In this document: positions 1 to 8,747 of the stretch, one piece after another | Layout of the letters: each line of letters opens with the position of its first letter | Numbering within the stretch: position 1 is the first letter of the stretch | Assembly (NCBI GenBank): GCA_040394635.1 | Contig: JBEBRW010000017.1 | Span: 18,320-82,319, forward strand | DNA from: UBA5239 sp040394635 | GTDB taxonomy: Bacteria > Verrucomicrobiota > Lentisphaeria > Victivallales > Victivallaceae | Direction: 5' to 3' | Length of the DNA: 64,000 nucleotides | Notes under the pieces: model-generated | What the model saw: only the letters and a program-made list of their open reading frames with translations | Databases searched by the model: none | Told to the model about the DNA's origin: nothing | Program-made: the position numbers and the translations under genes

Positions 1-535
1 GGCGGTTCAGCTTATAAGTTTCCTGGTCGTTGAAAACGGCCATGGCGGCCGGAGTTACGGAAGGCGCGACGACGCATTCGTTGAATGTGGCCATGATTTC
101 CTTGGCCGTGGCTTCGTCGATCTCGACATTGAAGGCGATGGCACTGCCGAAGGCCGCGCGAGCGTCGCAATCGCGCGCCTTGATATAGACGTCGCACAGC
201 GATTCGCCGGGACGGGACACCGCGGCGCCGCTCGGGTTCACGTGCTTCATGACCGCGCAGGCGGGTTTGTCGAAAAACTTGACGATGTTCAACGCATAAG
301 AAATGTCTTCGAGATTAGTTTGAGAAAGACCGCTTTTGCCGTCTTTCAGGATCTCCATGTCGCCGATGGGCGAAACCGTATCGGCCGGCTTGTAATAAGC
401 GGCCGGCTGATGCGGATTGGTGCCGTAGCGCAAGTCGTTGACCTTGACATATTCACGGCCGTTGACCACGGTTTTTTCGGGAAAATCGCCGACATTTTTC
501 GACAGATAAGTATTGCGGTTGAGCTCCTGCGCCAT
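1..535 (-). CDS. purH: AICAR transformylase-type PurH, N-terminal 178 residues (runs off left edge)
   Basis: Expected reaction: formyl transfer from 10-formyl-THF to AICAR late in purine synthesis (cytoplasm). Translation from the ATG at 535 shows the transformylase hallmark LRYGTNPHQ at residues 35-43 (usual LRYGENPHQ), KHVNPSG at 97-103 (usual KHxNPCG; Lys and His kept, Cys replaced by Ser) and AFGSAIAFN near 128-136. A GGAGG site precedes the ATG. In bifunctional PurH these motifs follow a roughly 200-residue IMP cyclohydrolase domain; here they begin almost at the N-terminus, so the cyclohydrolase domain is absent and that activity must come from elsewhere. The C-terminus lies outside the window. 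Family is confident; catalytic competence is inferred. Confidence 0.85.
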   Translation of the reverse strand, partial: MAQELNRNTYLSKNVGDFPEKTVVNGREYVKVNDLRYGTNPHQPAAYYKPADTVSPIGDMEILKDGKSGLSQTNLEDISYALNIVKFFDKPACAVMKHVNPSGAAVSRPGESLCDVYIKARDCDARAAFGSAIAFNVEIDEATAKEIMATFNECVVAPSVTPAAMAVFNDQETYKLNR

Positions 536-640
536 AATTTAATATTCCTCCAAAATTTGATTTATTCTTTTAATATAAATTCATGCTATTAAGGTAGACG
601 CGTTTTGCCCTTTTCGCAAATGTCGGAGGAATAAAAGCGC

Positions 641-1738
641 TTAAATTATTTCCAGCTCGTCCATACCGGGCAGCTTCGGAAACGGCTGCGCCGGCTGCAG
701 CTGATACCAGAACGCCACCGAGCAAATGTCCGGCTGTTCCGGCAAAAAGCGCCCGCCGTCGCGCCAGCCAAGCGCCTGAATCGTCACCCGGATATCTTCC
801 TTGAAGCGAACCGGGTCCATCACGTGCCAGCGGTACATGGCGTGGCGCTGCTGTGACCGGTACAGGCCGTCCGGACGGATCACCTGATGGTGCCCCATGA
901 ACGGCGTCGAATAGATCTGATATCCGCCCACGTCCCAGTTGTAGGAACCGCCGAAATAATCCTCGGTACCGGTACCGCAAATGCTCGGAAACTCTTTGTC
1001 GCCATCCAGATAGAACTTGATCTCGCCTTCACCCCACCAGCCGTTGTTATTGAGACCCCAGCCCATGACAGTGCCGACGTAGTGCCCCTGCCCTTTGACG
1101 CCGTCAAGAATTGTGTAGACCTCTTTGTACGGCAACGGGTTGACGCGCCGGAACTGCGCGTGGAAATAGGCCGCGTCCTCCGGGATATTGGTCAGGGTGT
1201 AGTTGACCTGATAATAGAGCACCGCGGCTTTGGCCGGGTGAATGTTTTCCAACGTGATCCGGCAATGCTTACGGAAGGGCATTTCCCAGAAACAGTTCAT
1301 GCCGTTTTTGGGGTTCACCGCCACCGGCAGCGAGTTCAACGCCGGAAAATATTCCATGGTCCGTGGATTATCCCCTTTGTTCCACGGCAGGCCGAAGAAA
1401 TCGCACACCGGGCACTCCACCGCCGGCAACTCCCGGCCATCCCAGTAAATCCGCAGAATCATGTGCCGCCCCATGTCACCGGTCAGCCACATGCTCTGGA
1501 TCGCGCCCGGGCCCTCGATATCCGCCATGACATAGGTTTCGCCCGGCTCGATCTTATCCCAGGCATGGCATTTCCAGCCGACGCCCAGGTCGCGGGACGG
1601 CGAGCCCGGCTGAGCCGGGTCCATGCCCCCCGCCCCCCTGGCCCCGGTCCGGTTCTCCGCCGAAATCGACCTCGTCTCGGCATTCGACAGACGTGACAGC
1701 GTTCCCAGCGACATATTCAATCCATTGAAATAATTCAT
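641..1738 (-). CDS. GH172 family (DUF2961) glycoside hydrolase, 365 aa
   Basis: Member of the former DUF2961 family, now GH172, whose characterised members act on alpha-D-fructofuranosides, difructose anhydride or D-arabinofuranosides. Visible hallmarks are GEGE at about 236-239 and GTGTEDYFGGSYNW from 255; Glu 237 or 239 and Glu 259 fit the spacing of the two catalytic glutamates. The first possible ATG (1753) would add five residues, but a GGAG lies six bases before the ATG at 1738, so the shorter start is chosen. No signal peptide, so it probably acts on imported oligosaccharides. It faces away from an AraC gene across a short shared promoter. Exact substrate unknown. Confidence 0.85.
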   Translation of the reverse strand: MNYFNGLNMSLGTLSRLSNAETRSISAENRTGARGAGGMDPAQPGSPSRDLGVGWKCHAWDKIEPGETYVMADIEGPGAIQSMWLTGDMGRHMILRIYWDGRELPAVECPVCDFFGLPWNKGDNPRTMEYFPALNSLPVAVNPKNGMNCFWEMPFRKHCRITLENIHPAKAAVLYYQVNYTLTNIPEDAAYFHAQFRRVNPLPYKEVYTILDGVKGQGHYVGTVMGWGLNNNGWWGEGEIKFYLDGDKEFPSICGTGTEDYFGGSYNWDVGGYQIYSTPFMGHHQVIRPDGLYRSQQRHAMYRWHVMDPVRFKEDIRVTIQALGWRDGGRFLPEQPDICSVAFWYQLQPAQPFPKLPGMDELEII

Positions 1739-1823
1739 TTGCATCTCCTGCATTGTTTGTTATATTATATCACCGGAAAAATATTTTCGAATAGCAGAAT
1801 TCATTATTAATTTAGCATTTCTT
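1739..1823. promoter_or_regulatory. Divergent promoter region, GH172 / AraC
   Basis: On the minus strand a TATAAT lies at 1769-1764, within a TATAATATAAC string, 26 bases before the GH172 start. The expected -35 position is a poor match, as in activator-dependent promoters. The 5-mer TAGCA recurs at 1792 and 1813, 21 bp apart, compatible with a two-half-site AraC operator but too short to be convincing alone. Confidence 0.5.
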
Positions 1824-2645
1824 ATGATTCCGTTTAAATATCTGAAATACATCGACAAGCATTTCGAGACCGATCTGCATATCTCCGGCGTCGGGGTGCG
1901 CGAATCGATGAAGCCGAGCATCATCAACCGCCCCCACGGCACCTGCGACCGGCTGTTGATGTATTTCTATACTCCGGTCGTGCTCAAAATCGACGACGAA
2001 CCGACGCCCTGCCTCGCTGGGACGCTGTTTCTCTGGCCCGATCAGGCCAGTCATTATTACGGCAACGCCGAAGCCGAATACATCCACAGCTGGATGCATT
2101 TCCACGGCAGCCTGGCCGACGAACTGCTCGCCGAAACCGGGTTCCCCGAAAATACGCCATGGGTATTGCATCACCCCGAAGTGTTGGAAAAGCGCCTCCA
2201 CGACCTATGGATCGAGCTGAGTGCCGCCGCCTCGCCCCGGGTGATCCGGCTGCTTTTTGAACTGCTGGTCCGCGAAACCGCCCGCGAGTACCGGCGCACC
2301 GGAGAAGAGCCCGTCCCGGACGGAATCCGGACGGTAAAAGCTTATCTGGACGGCAATCCGGTCCGGCGCGCGGAGCTCCCGGCGTTGGCGCGGATGAGCG
2401 GGTTTTCGGTGCCGCATTTCAGCGCGCTCTTTCGCAAACACTACGGCATCGCGCCGCTGGCCTACCGGAATAGGCTGCGGCTGGAGCACGCGGCGCACCT
2501 CCTGACCAATCACAATCAGCGGATTTCCGAAATCGCCGAAGCGACCGGTTACGAAGACATCTATCAGTTTTCGCGGGCGTTCAAGAAACATTTCAACATC
2601 AGTCCCAGCGGAATGCGATTTAATTTCCGTAGCGATTTGAAATAG
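1824..2645 (+). CDS. AraC-family transcriptional regulator, 273 aa
   Basis: N-terminal cupin-like sensing region (about 1-165) followed by the double helix-turn-helix AraC domain (about 170-265). The first helix pair is around LPALARMSGFSVPHFSALFRKHYG and the second around ISEIAEATGYEDIYQFSRAFKKHFNISP, the family's most conserved block. Probable activator of the divergent GH172 gene, binding its ligand in the N-terminal domain. There is no recognisable Shine-Dalgarno site before the ATG, a feature shared by all four AraC genes in this window. Confidence 0.9.
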   Translation: MIPFKYLKYIDKHFETDLHISGVGVRESMKPSIINRPHGTCDRLLMYFYTPVVLKIDDEPTPCLAGTLFLWPDQASHYYGNAEAEYIHSWMHFHGSLADELLAETGFPENTPWVLHHPEVLEKRLHDLWIELSAAASPRVIRLLFELLVRETAREYRRTGEEPVPDGIRTVKAYLDGNPVRRAELPALARMSGFSVPHFSALFRKHYGIAPLAYRNRLRLEHAAHLLTNHNQRISEIAEATGYEDIYQFSRAFKKHFNISPSGMRFNFRSDLK

Positions 2646-2691
2646 TTTCAATTGCATTTATATTATTAGACTTTATACGAAAGGACGAGAA

Positions 2692-3330
2692 GTGGACGGA
2701 TTATTCATCACATTCGAAGGGCCGGAGGGAGCGGGCAAAACCACTCAGATCAAACTACTGGTGCCATGGCTGCAATCACGCGGCAGGCTCTGCCTGACCA
2801 CCCGCGAACCGGGGGGAACCCCGCTGGCGGAGAACATCCGCGAAGTGGTCAAGCATCACAATACTTCCGAGCCGGTTTACAATCAGACGGAACTATTGCT
2901 TTTCGCGGCCAGCCGCGCCCAGCACGTTCAATACCGGATCAAGCCCGCGCTGGCGGAGCGGCAAGTGGTGATTTGCGACCGCTTCACCGACTCCACGCTG
3001 GCGTACCAGGGCTATGCCCGCAACGGCGATATCGAGTTCATCCGGATGCTGAACAATTATGCCACGGACGGCCTGCAGCCGCACCTCACGATCCTGATGG
3101 ATCTGGAGCCCAGTTGCGGGCGCGAACGTACCAATCACCGGCCGGAAACCCAGGGCATGCACGACCGCCTTGAATCGGAAAACAACGATTTCCACGAAAA
3201 AGTCCGCAACGGCTACCTGAGCCTGGCCCGCGAAAATCCCGAACGCATCAAAGTCGTCCGCGCCGACCGGAGCCCCGAAGAGATTCACACTGAAATTACC
3301 CGCATCCTTGAAGAGTTTTATGAATTTTAA
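2692..3330 (+). CDS. tmk: Thymidylate kinase, 212 aa
   Basis: Phosphorylates dTMP to dTDP for DNA synthesis. The P-loop GPEGAGKTT is at about 10-18, the DR(F/Y/S) substrate motif appears as CDRFTDSTLAYQGYAR, and the length matches the family. The start is GTG at 2692, seven bases after AAGGA; no ATG offers a full-length product. The last 11 bases overlap the ATG of holB, the common tmk-holB arrangement, so both are probably co-translated from a promoter in the AT-rich stretch at 2646-2680. Confidence 0.95.
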   Translation: MDGLFITFEGPEGAGKTTQIKLLVPWLQSRGRLCLTTREPGGTPLAENIREVVKHHNTSEPVYNQTELLLFAASRAQHVQYRIKPALAERQVVICDRFTDSTLAYQGYARNGDIEFIRMLNNYATDGLQPHLTILMDLEPSCGRERTNHRPETQGMHDRLESENNDFHEKVRNGYLSLARENPERIKVVRADRSPEEIHTEITRILEEFYEF

Positions 3331-4372
3331 TGATTTTGCAGTAAAGTATCCCGAAATAACCGGCTGCCTGAAGCGCGCCCGCCGGGAAGGCCGCCTCGCC
3401 CATGCTTATCTGTTGCACGGCGACACCCCCGAAATACGGCGCGACTTCGCCAGGGCGCTCGCTCAACTGGCGATCTGCCCGAATATGCAGCCGGATGGCG
3501 CGCCGTGCGGCGTCTGCCCCATCTGCGACCAGTTGAGCCGCGACATTTACCCGGAGTACCACACCCTGAGCCCCATCGGCAAGGCCTGGCGGATTCAGGT
3601 GGGCGACCGCACCAATCCCGAGCCGAACACCGTCCGCTGGTTCGAGGAACAGTTTTACCTGACCAGTACCTCCGGGGCCGACCGCAAAGTCGGGGTCATT
3701 TTCGATGCCGACCGCATGAACACCGAATCGCAGAACGCTTTCCTGAAGACCCTCGAGGAGCCGCCGCCGGACTCGTTTTTCATCCTGGCCACCGGCAACC
3801 CCTCGGCGCTGCTGCCGACCACCCGTTCGCGCTGCCAGAGCATAACGCTGCTGGAGAACCGCTGCCACTTCAATTTCCCCGGCGCCAAAGAACTTTTTAT
3901 GGCGCTGCACAAGCTCCAGTTCGAAGCCGCCGGCAACCTTCCCGCGGCTGAACAGGCCGCCGCCAACATCATCGCGCTCTCGCGCCAGCTGGAGGACCAG
4001 GCCGAGGACAAGACCAACGCCGAATGGGCCGAGCGCCTCGACCAGGCCGAGGAAATGGACCCCGCCATGCGCAAGCGGCTGGAAAAACAGGTGGCGTCGG
4101 GCGCCGCAGGCGAGTACATGCGCGTCCGCAACTATTTTCTGGGGGCCATCCATACCTGGTTCGCGCAGATTTACCAACTCTCCGCCGGGGCCGACCGGGC
4201 GCACCTGGCCAATCCGGAAATCTTCGAAGGGCTCGAGCTACGTCCGGTACCGGAAGAGCGCGCATTGAGCGCCCTGCAGGAGGCCGACAGCCTGGTCTAC
4301 AACATGTATTTCAATATCAACGAAGAACTGGCGATTCGCTCGTTCTGCATGAATGTGGCGCTGAAAAAATAA
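3320..4372 (+). CDS. holB: DNA polymerase III delta' subunit, 350 aa
   Basis: Clamp-loader subunit. The N-terminal AAA+ fold lacks a working P-loop (HGDTPEIRRDF where GxxGxGK would be), as expected for delta'. It keeps the four-cysteine zinc module (CPNMQPDGAPCGVCPIC), the block DADRMNTESQNAFLKTLEEPPPDSFFIL and the SRC arginine-finger motif (TTRSRCQS). A TTG at 3308 is an alternative start, but GAAGAG five bases upstream of the ATG at 3320 favours the latter, giving an 11-base overlap with tmk. The C-terminal part is less conserved. Confidence 0.9.
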   Translation: MNFNDFAVKYPEITGCLKRARREGRLAHAYLLHGDTPEIRRDFARALAQLAICPNMQPDGAPCGVCPICDQLSRDIYPEYHTLSPIGKAWRIQVGDRTNPEPNTVRWFEEQFYLTSTSGADRKVGVIFDADRMNTESQNAFLKTLEEPPPDSFFILATGNPSALLPTTRSRCQSITLLENRCHFNFPGAKELFMALHKLQFEAAGNLPAAEQAAANIIALSRQLEDQAEDKTNAEWAERLDQAEEMDPAMRKRLEKQVASGAAGEYMRVRNYFLGAIHTWFAQIYQLSAGADRAHLANPEIFEGLELRPVPEERALSALQEADSLVYNMYFNINEELAIRSFCMNVALKK

Positions 4373-4414
4373 TCGTATTTATTGTATATAAATCATCTAT
4401 CAGGAGTAGATAAC

Positions 4415-5176
4415 ATGAAAAAATCACAAATTACCGCACAGCTTTATACGCTGCGGGATTTCTTGAAGACCCCGGAAGACATCGCCAAATCCCTCGCCAA
4501 GGTCCGCCGGATCGGTTACGAAGCCGTACAGATTTCCGGTATGGGTGAAATTTCCACCGCCGAACTGAACAAAATTCTCGCCAATGAGGGCCTCGTCAAC
4601 TGCGCCACCCACGAGAGCGGCAAATCCATCGTCGAAGAAACCGACAAGGTGATCGCCCGCCTCCAGGAACTCAACTGCAAGTTCACCGCTTATCCCTACC
4701 CGCACCAGGTGCCGGCGAACTACGACGAAGCCGTGGCCATCGCCAAACAGCTCAACACGGCCGCCGAAAAAATGGCCGCCGCCGGCCAGGTCCTCTGCTA
4801 TCACAACCACGCCATCGAGTTCCGCCGCTTCGACGGCAAGCTGATGCTGGATATTTTTTATGACAACGCCCCGGCCATGTACAGCGAACTCGACACGTAC
4901 TGGGTTCAGTCCGGCGGCTGTTGCCCGACTCAGTGGGTCAAGAAAATGGCCGGCCGTCTCCCGCTGCTGCACCTGAAGGATTTCATGATCGGCGACGACA
5001 ACAAGGGCACCATGGCCGCCATCGGTTCAGGGAACCTCGACTGGCCGTCCATCATCGCCGCCGCCGAAGCGGGCGGTACCGAATGGTACATCGTCGAGCA
5101 GGACGTCTGTCCGAAAGATCCCTTCGAATGCCTGGCCGACAGCTTCAAATACCTCACCGGAAATTTCGTCAAGTAA
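4415..5176 (+). CDS. Sugar phosphate isomerase/epimerase-like TIM-barrel protein, 253 aa
   Basis: Member of the xylose-isomerase-like TIM barrel (AP endonuclease 2 / IolE-type) family. Metal-site blocks are visible in order: YHNHAIEF, SELDTYW, LLHLKDF and WYIVEQD, giving the usual Glu-Asp-His-Glu set. A CAGGAG site sits nine bases before the ATG at 4415. Cytoplasmic, no signal peptide. It is a paralogue of the gene at 11248-11994, sharing the QLYT(L/I)R start and the order of the metal blocks. Candidate activity is aldose-ketose isomerisation or epimerisation; the substrate cannot be told from sequence. A strong terminator follows. Confidence 0.8.
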   Translation: MKKSQITAQLYTLRDFLKTPEDIAKSLAKVRRIGYEAVQISGMGEISTAELNKILANEGLVNCATHESGKSIVEETDKVIARLQELNCKFTAYPYPHQVPANYDEAVAIAKQLNTAAEKMAAAGQVLCYHNHAIEFRRFDGKLMLDIFYDNAPAMYSELDTYWVQSGGCCPTQWVKKMAGRLPLLHLKDFMIGDDNKGTMAAIGSGNLDWPSIIAAAEAGGTEWYIVEQDVCPKDPFECLADSFKYLTGNFVK

Positions 5177-5191
5177 TTTCCGATGTTCAAT

Positions 5192-5230
5192 GCGCCGGGT
5201 GCGAGTTTTTACCGCATCCGGCGTTTTTTA
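5192..5230 (+). terminator. Rho-independent terminator
   Basis: An 11-bp stem (CGCCGGGTGCG / CGCATCCGGCG, one G-T pair) with a 9-base loop is followed by six T. It ends the plus-strand unit after the 4415 isomerase gene; the convergent gene at 5228 stops inside its T-run. Confidence 0.85.
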
Positions 5231-6922
5231 TTTCCTGGCTTTTTCGTACGGAACCTTGCCGGAATCCATGGTGCGCGGCTGCGGCTTGAATTTCGTTGAG
5301 AAGAAATTCTTTTCGTCCGGGAAACCGTCCCAGGTCAGCTGTGCCAGCGCGGCAATCCCCCAGAACGCTTTATCCGTCTGCAGCGGCATATTCAGGTTCT
5401 TTTCCGCCTCGGCGGTAAACTCCGGAAACTTCTCGCGGTAAGATTTGGAGAGCCAGACGAGGAACGGAATTTCATACGCGTCAGGATTCCGGCTGCTTGC
5501 CGAACGGAAGGTTTTCACCCCGTCGCTGACGACTTCGCCGTGGTCCGCCACATACAGCATGAACGCCGGGCGATCCAGTTTCTTCAGCTCCGCAACCACG
5601 CCGCCCAGTACCTGGTCGGTAAATGCGATGCTGTTATCATATTCATTGAGCAGTCTGGCATATTCGGGCGCCAGTTGCCGGTTCAGGTCGTCCGTGAGCG
5701 CATCGAAGGGCCCGAAATCGGACGGATAACGCGAATCATAACCGATATGGCTCCCCATCAGGTGAAGAATCACGATCACCGGCCCCTCACTCTCCGCCAA
5801 TGCCTTGCGACACGGCCCGAGCAGCGCATCATCCAGCACATTAGGCTGGGCCTCCTGCAGGTATTCCATCGAATCGGCGTGGACGAAAACGAGGCTGATC
5901 GGGCCATCGTATTTCCCCCAGCGGTATTGATTCGAAATCATGTTTACCTTGAATCCCCCCTGCTTGAAAATATCGACCAGCGAGCATTTGGCGTCATGCC
6001 GGTTCGCCCCGATCTCGCTCATCGTCATCAGATAACGGATGGCCCACGTGGTCGTGGTGTAGGCACTGATCACGTCATTGTATGCCAGTACCGGCGGCTC
6101 CGCCTTCCGCATTTCCGCGTCGGTCGCCCGGGGGTAACCGTAAATCCCCATATGGTTGCGGGTGGCGGATTCGCCGATCACGATAACCCCGGCCAGATTG
6201 TTCACCTCCGGTTTGGTCCGGCGGACATTCGGAGGAATTTCAGGATTCTTCGCCATCTCCCGGAGCTTGCCGAATTCTTTCTGAAACAGCACATAATTAA
6301 ACACGAGCCGGGTACACGAAGCGCGGTTCAAACTGCGCTCGCCCTTGCCGATGACGATGTACCGGACGGTGCTGATCGTATACGGCAGCAGCAGCAGCAC
6401 TCCGAGGATCACCGTATAACGGGTCACCCGCAACGGCCTGCGCCAGACCAGGTACATCATGCCGCCCAATCCAAGCAGGAACACCAGCACGATGATGATC
6501 AAACTGGCGCTCTTCAGAAAGCCGAGGAACTCGACGGTTTCCTGCTCCGAAGACGCCAGCACCACCGGTATGATGTCCCCGTCCAGCTGTATATGAAAAT
6601 GAAAACTGAGCAATACGCTGACACAGACGACCAGCCAGAGCACCGGCAGCAGCACCGTCATATAAATCCGGCTCCCCCATTTGCCGAAAAGCAGCACCGG
6701 CGCCGAAAAAGCCACGAACAGCGGCAGCCCCTGAAGCAACGGGTTCATAAAGGTATTATTCACCTCGCTCAGGTACAAACTCGCATATTCAATGACCGGC
6801 AGCAGGATAAAAATTCCCAGAAACAGCAGATAATTTTTAATCGTCCCGGTCTCGACCGGAAATTTGCCGGCCAGCCATTTATACGCGCCGCGAATATGAG
6901 CGACCACACTTCCCAACTGCAT
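5228..6922 (-). CDS. EptA/CptA-like phosphoethanolamine transferase, 564 aa
   Basis: Inner-membrane enzyme expected to transfer phosphoethanolamine onto lipid A or core sugars. About five hydrophobic segments lie within residues 25-185, followed by a periplasmic sulfatase-fold domain. Motifs: VIGESATRNHMGIYGYPRATD (metal-binding Glu), a TTTT run about 40 residues later where the nucleophilic threonine of EptA sits, and YVADHGE for the second metal cluster. GAGG lies just before the ATG. It is convergent with the 4415 gene and divergent from the methyltransferase-waaP pair, so LPS-modifying genes cluster here. Transferred group and acceptor are inferred from the family. Confidence 0.85.
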   Translation of the reverse strand: MQLGSVVAHIRGAYKWLAGKFPVETGTIKNYLLFLGIFILLPVIEYASLYLSEVNNTFMNPLLQGLPLFVAFSAPVLLFGKWGSRIYMTVLLPVLWLVVCVSVLLSFHFHIQLDGDIIPVVLASSEQETVEFLGFLKSASLIIIVLVFLLGLGGMMYLVWRRPLRVTRYTVILGVLLLLPYTISTVRYIVIGKGERSLNRASCTRLVFNYVLFQKEFGKLREMAKNPEIPPNVRRTKPEVNNLAGVIVIGESATRNHMGIYGYPRATDAEMRKAEPPVLAYNDVISAYTTTTWAIRYLMTMSEIGANRHDAKCSLVDIFKQGGFKVNMISNQYRWGKYDGPISLVFVHADSMEYLQEAQPNVLDDALLGPCRKALAESEGPVIVILHLMGSHIGYDSRYPSDFGPFDALTDDLNRQLAPEYARLLNEYDNSIAFTDQVLGGVVAELKKLDRPAFMLYVADHGEVVSDGVKTFRSASSRNPDAYEIPFLVWLSKSYREKFPEFTAEAEKNLNMPLQTDKAFWGIAALAQLTWDGFPDEKNFFSTKFKPQPRTMDSGKVPYEKARK

Positions 6923-7019
6923 AGAACCTCACTTATTGAATTATCAGAACCGTATAAACTATCATGATTTTATTAAATAACAAGATTTGGAAAAAACTTT
7001 TATTTCAGTTCATCGTTTT

Positions 7020-7053
7020 GTCCGACCCGTCCGACCTGTCCGACTTGTCCGAC
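7020..7053. repeat. Four 9-bp-period GTCCGAC repeats
   Basis: GTCCGAC occurs at 7020, 7029, 7038 and 7047, each followed by two variable bases, giving an exact 9-bp period. It lies in the spacer between the divergent genes starting at 6922 and 7141. Similar 9-bp arrays with other core words occur at 18516, 22016 and 32350. Confidence 0.8.
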
Positions 7054-7140
7054 AGAGAACCTCCGTGATTTCTATCATTTTTGCGCGTCCATTCCCCGGC
7101 CGAGATTTGTATTAAGCACGATCCGGTGGTATATTTCCAC

Positions 7141-7968
7141 ATGGAAAAGTCAGTTATCACCAGCCTGCAGAATCCGTCGATCAAGATGGTCTGCAAATTG
7201 CGCGACCGGAGTGGACGCGATCAACAGCAGTTGACCGTGCTCGAAGGCTACCGGGAGCTGACCCGCGCCCTCGAATACGGTATGAAAATGGTCGACTGTT
7301 TCTATTGCCCGGAACTATTTCTCGGCGAAAACGAATTCCCGCTGCTCGACCAGCTGGCGGCGTCCGGCGTCCGCGTCGTCGAAGTCGCGCCTCATGTGCT
7401 GACCAAAATGGCGTACCGCGAGCGCCCGGAGGGGCTGATCGCCACCGCCCGCATGAAAACTCATCGCCTCGAAGACATGCCCATTGTCAAAAACGGTTTT
7501 TACCTGGTCGCCGAGGCCATCGAAAAGCCCGGCAATCTCGGCTCCATGCTCCGCTCGGCCGACGCCGCCGGAGTCGACGGCCTGATTCTCTGCGACAAGG
7601 GCACCGATATTTATAATCCGAACGTGATCCGGGCCAGCACCGGCGCGCTTTTCTGCGTCCCGCTGGCCGAAACCGATTCCATCACCGCGCTGGCCTGGCT
7701 GCGTCAAAACGGCATCAAAATCCTGGCCGCCACCCCGCACACCGATTACAATTATACCGACGTCGATATGACCCAGGGCGTGGCCGTCGTGGTCGGGCGC
7801 GAGCAAACCGGACTGACGCCGTTCTGGATGGAGCAGGCTGATTTGCAGGTCAAAATTCCGATGCTCGGCATGATCGACTCGCTGAACGTCACCGCCGCCG
7901 CCACCATCCTGCTCTACGAGGGCGCCCGCCAGCGGCAATGGCGGAAACCGCAGTGGGTGCGCTCATGA
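7141..7968 (+). CDS. TrmH/SpoU-family RNA 2'-O-methyltransferase, 275 aa
   Basis: SPOUT-class enzyme that methylates ribose of rRNA or tRNA using SAM. A substrate-binding N-terminal domain (about 1-105; TSLQNPSIKMVCKLRDR and VLEGYRELTRAL) is followed by the trefoil-knot catalytic domain with YLVAEAIEKPGNLGSMLRSADAAGVDGL, VIRASTGALFCVPL, VVVGREQTGLTPFW and KIPMLGMIDSLNVTAAATILLYE, which are the three SPOU motifs. An upstream in-frame ATG at 7081 would add 20 residues unlike the family, so 7141 is chosen although its Shine-Dalgarno is weak. The end overlaps waaP by ATGA. Confidence 0.9.
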   Translation: MEKSVITSLQNPSIKMVCKLRDRSGRDQQQLTVLEGYRELTRALEYGMKMVDCFYCPELFLGENEFPLLDQLAASGVRVVEVAPHVLTKMAYRERPEGLIATARMKTHRLEDMPIVKNGFYLVAEAIEKPGNLGSMLRSADAAGVDGLILCDKGTDIYNPNVIRASTGALFCVPLAETDSITALAWLRQNGIKILAATPHTDYNYTDVDMTQGVAVVVGREQTGLTPFWMEQADLQVKIPMLGMIDSLNVTAAATILLYEGARQRQWRKPQWVRS

Positions 7969-8720
7969 ACGAAGTATTTCTGAATGATGTTTTTCAAAAA
8001 TTGTGGCAGGATCGCGACCCCATCGCCGAAGCCGATAAACTCGACGGCGAAGTGTTCCGCAAGGTGAAAACCCGCCGTACCTTCCGGTTCGAAATCGATG
8101 GACAAGGTTATTTCGCCAAAATTCACAAAGGCATCGGCTGGCGCGAGATTATCAAGAATCTGCTGCAGTTCAAAAAACCGGTCCTCGGCGCTTCCAATGA
8201 ATATCATGCGATCCGCCTGCTGGAAAAACTCAACACGCCGACCATGACCCCCGCGGCCTACGCGTCGCGCGGCGGCAACCCGGCCGCCATCGAGTCCTTT
8301 CTGATTACCGAGGAGCTCACCGATACGGTCAGCCTCGAAGATTATTGCATGAACTGGAAGGCTTCGCCGCCGCCCTTTCATGAGAAAATCACCTTGACCC
8401 AAAAGCTGGCGAAATCAGCCGCCGCCATGCATGACCACGGCATGAACCACCGCGACTGCTACATCTGCCATTTCCTGTTGAAAAAATCGACCGGCGAGCT
8501 CCATGTGATCGACCTGCACCGGGCGCAAATCCGCGAACGCATCCCCTACCGCTACCGGGTGAAGGATGTGGCGGGGCTCTATTTTTCCGCCATGGATTGC
8601 GGCTTGTCGCAGCGCGATCTGCTGCGCTTCATCGCAACCTACGGACGCCACACGCCGCGGTTCTGGCGCGACGTTCAAACCACCGCCGAAAAACTCTACC
8701 GCAAGGTACACCGCTCCTAA
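7965..8720 (+). CDS. waaP: LPS core heptose I kinase (RfaP/WaaP), 251 aa
   Basis: Phosphorylates heptose I of the LPS inner core at the cytoplasmic face of the inner membrane. The whole length resembles enterobacterial RfaP: KLDGEVFRKVKTRRTFRF near the N-terminus, REIIKNLLQFKKPVLGASNEYHAI, the kinase catalytic block NHRDCYICHFLL at 161-172 and VIDLHRAQIR at 181-190. The start at 7965 overlaps the previous stop as ATGA, so translation is coupled to the RNA methylase. The similarity implies a heptose-containing LPS core in this organism. Transfer from a proteobacterium is possible, but base composition does not stand out. Confidence 0.93.
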   Translation: MNEVFLNDVFQKLWQDRDPIAEADKLDGEVFRKVKTRRTFRFEIDGQGYFAKIHKGIGWREIIKNLLQFKKPVLGASNEYHAIRLLEKLNTPTMTPAAYASRGGNPAAIESFLITEELTDTVSLEDYCMNWKASPPPFHEKITLTQKLAKSAAAMHDHGMNHRDCYICHFLLKKSTGELHVIDLHRAQIRERIPYRYRVKDVAGLYFSAMDCGLSQRDLLRFIATYGRHTPRFWRDVQTTAEKLYRKVHRS

Positions 8721-8747
8721 TTTGAATCGATAATCACGAGGTGAATC

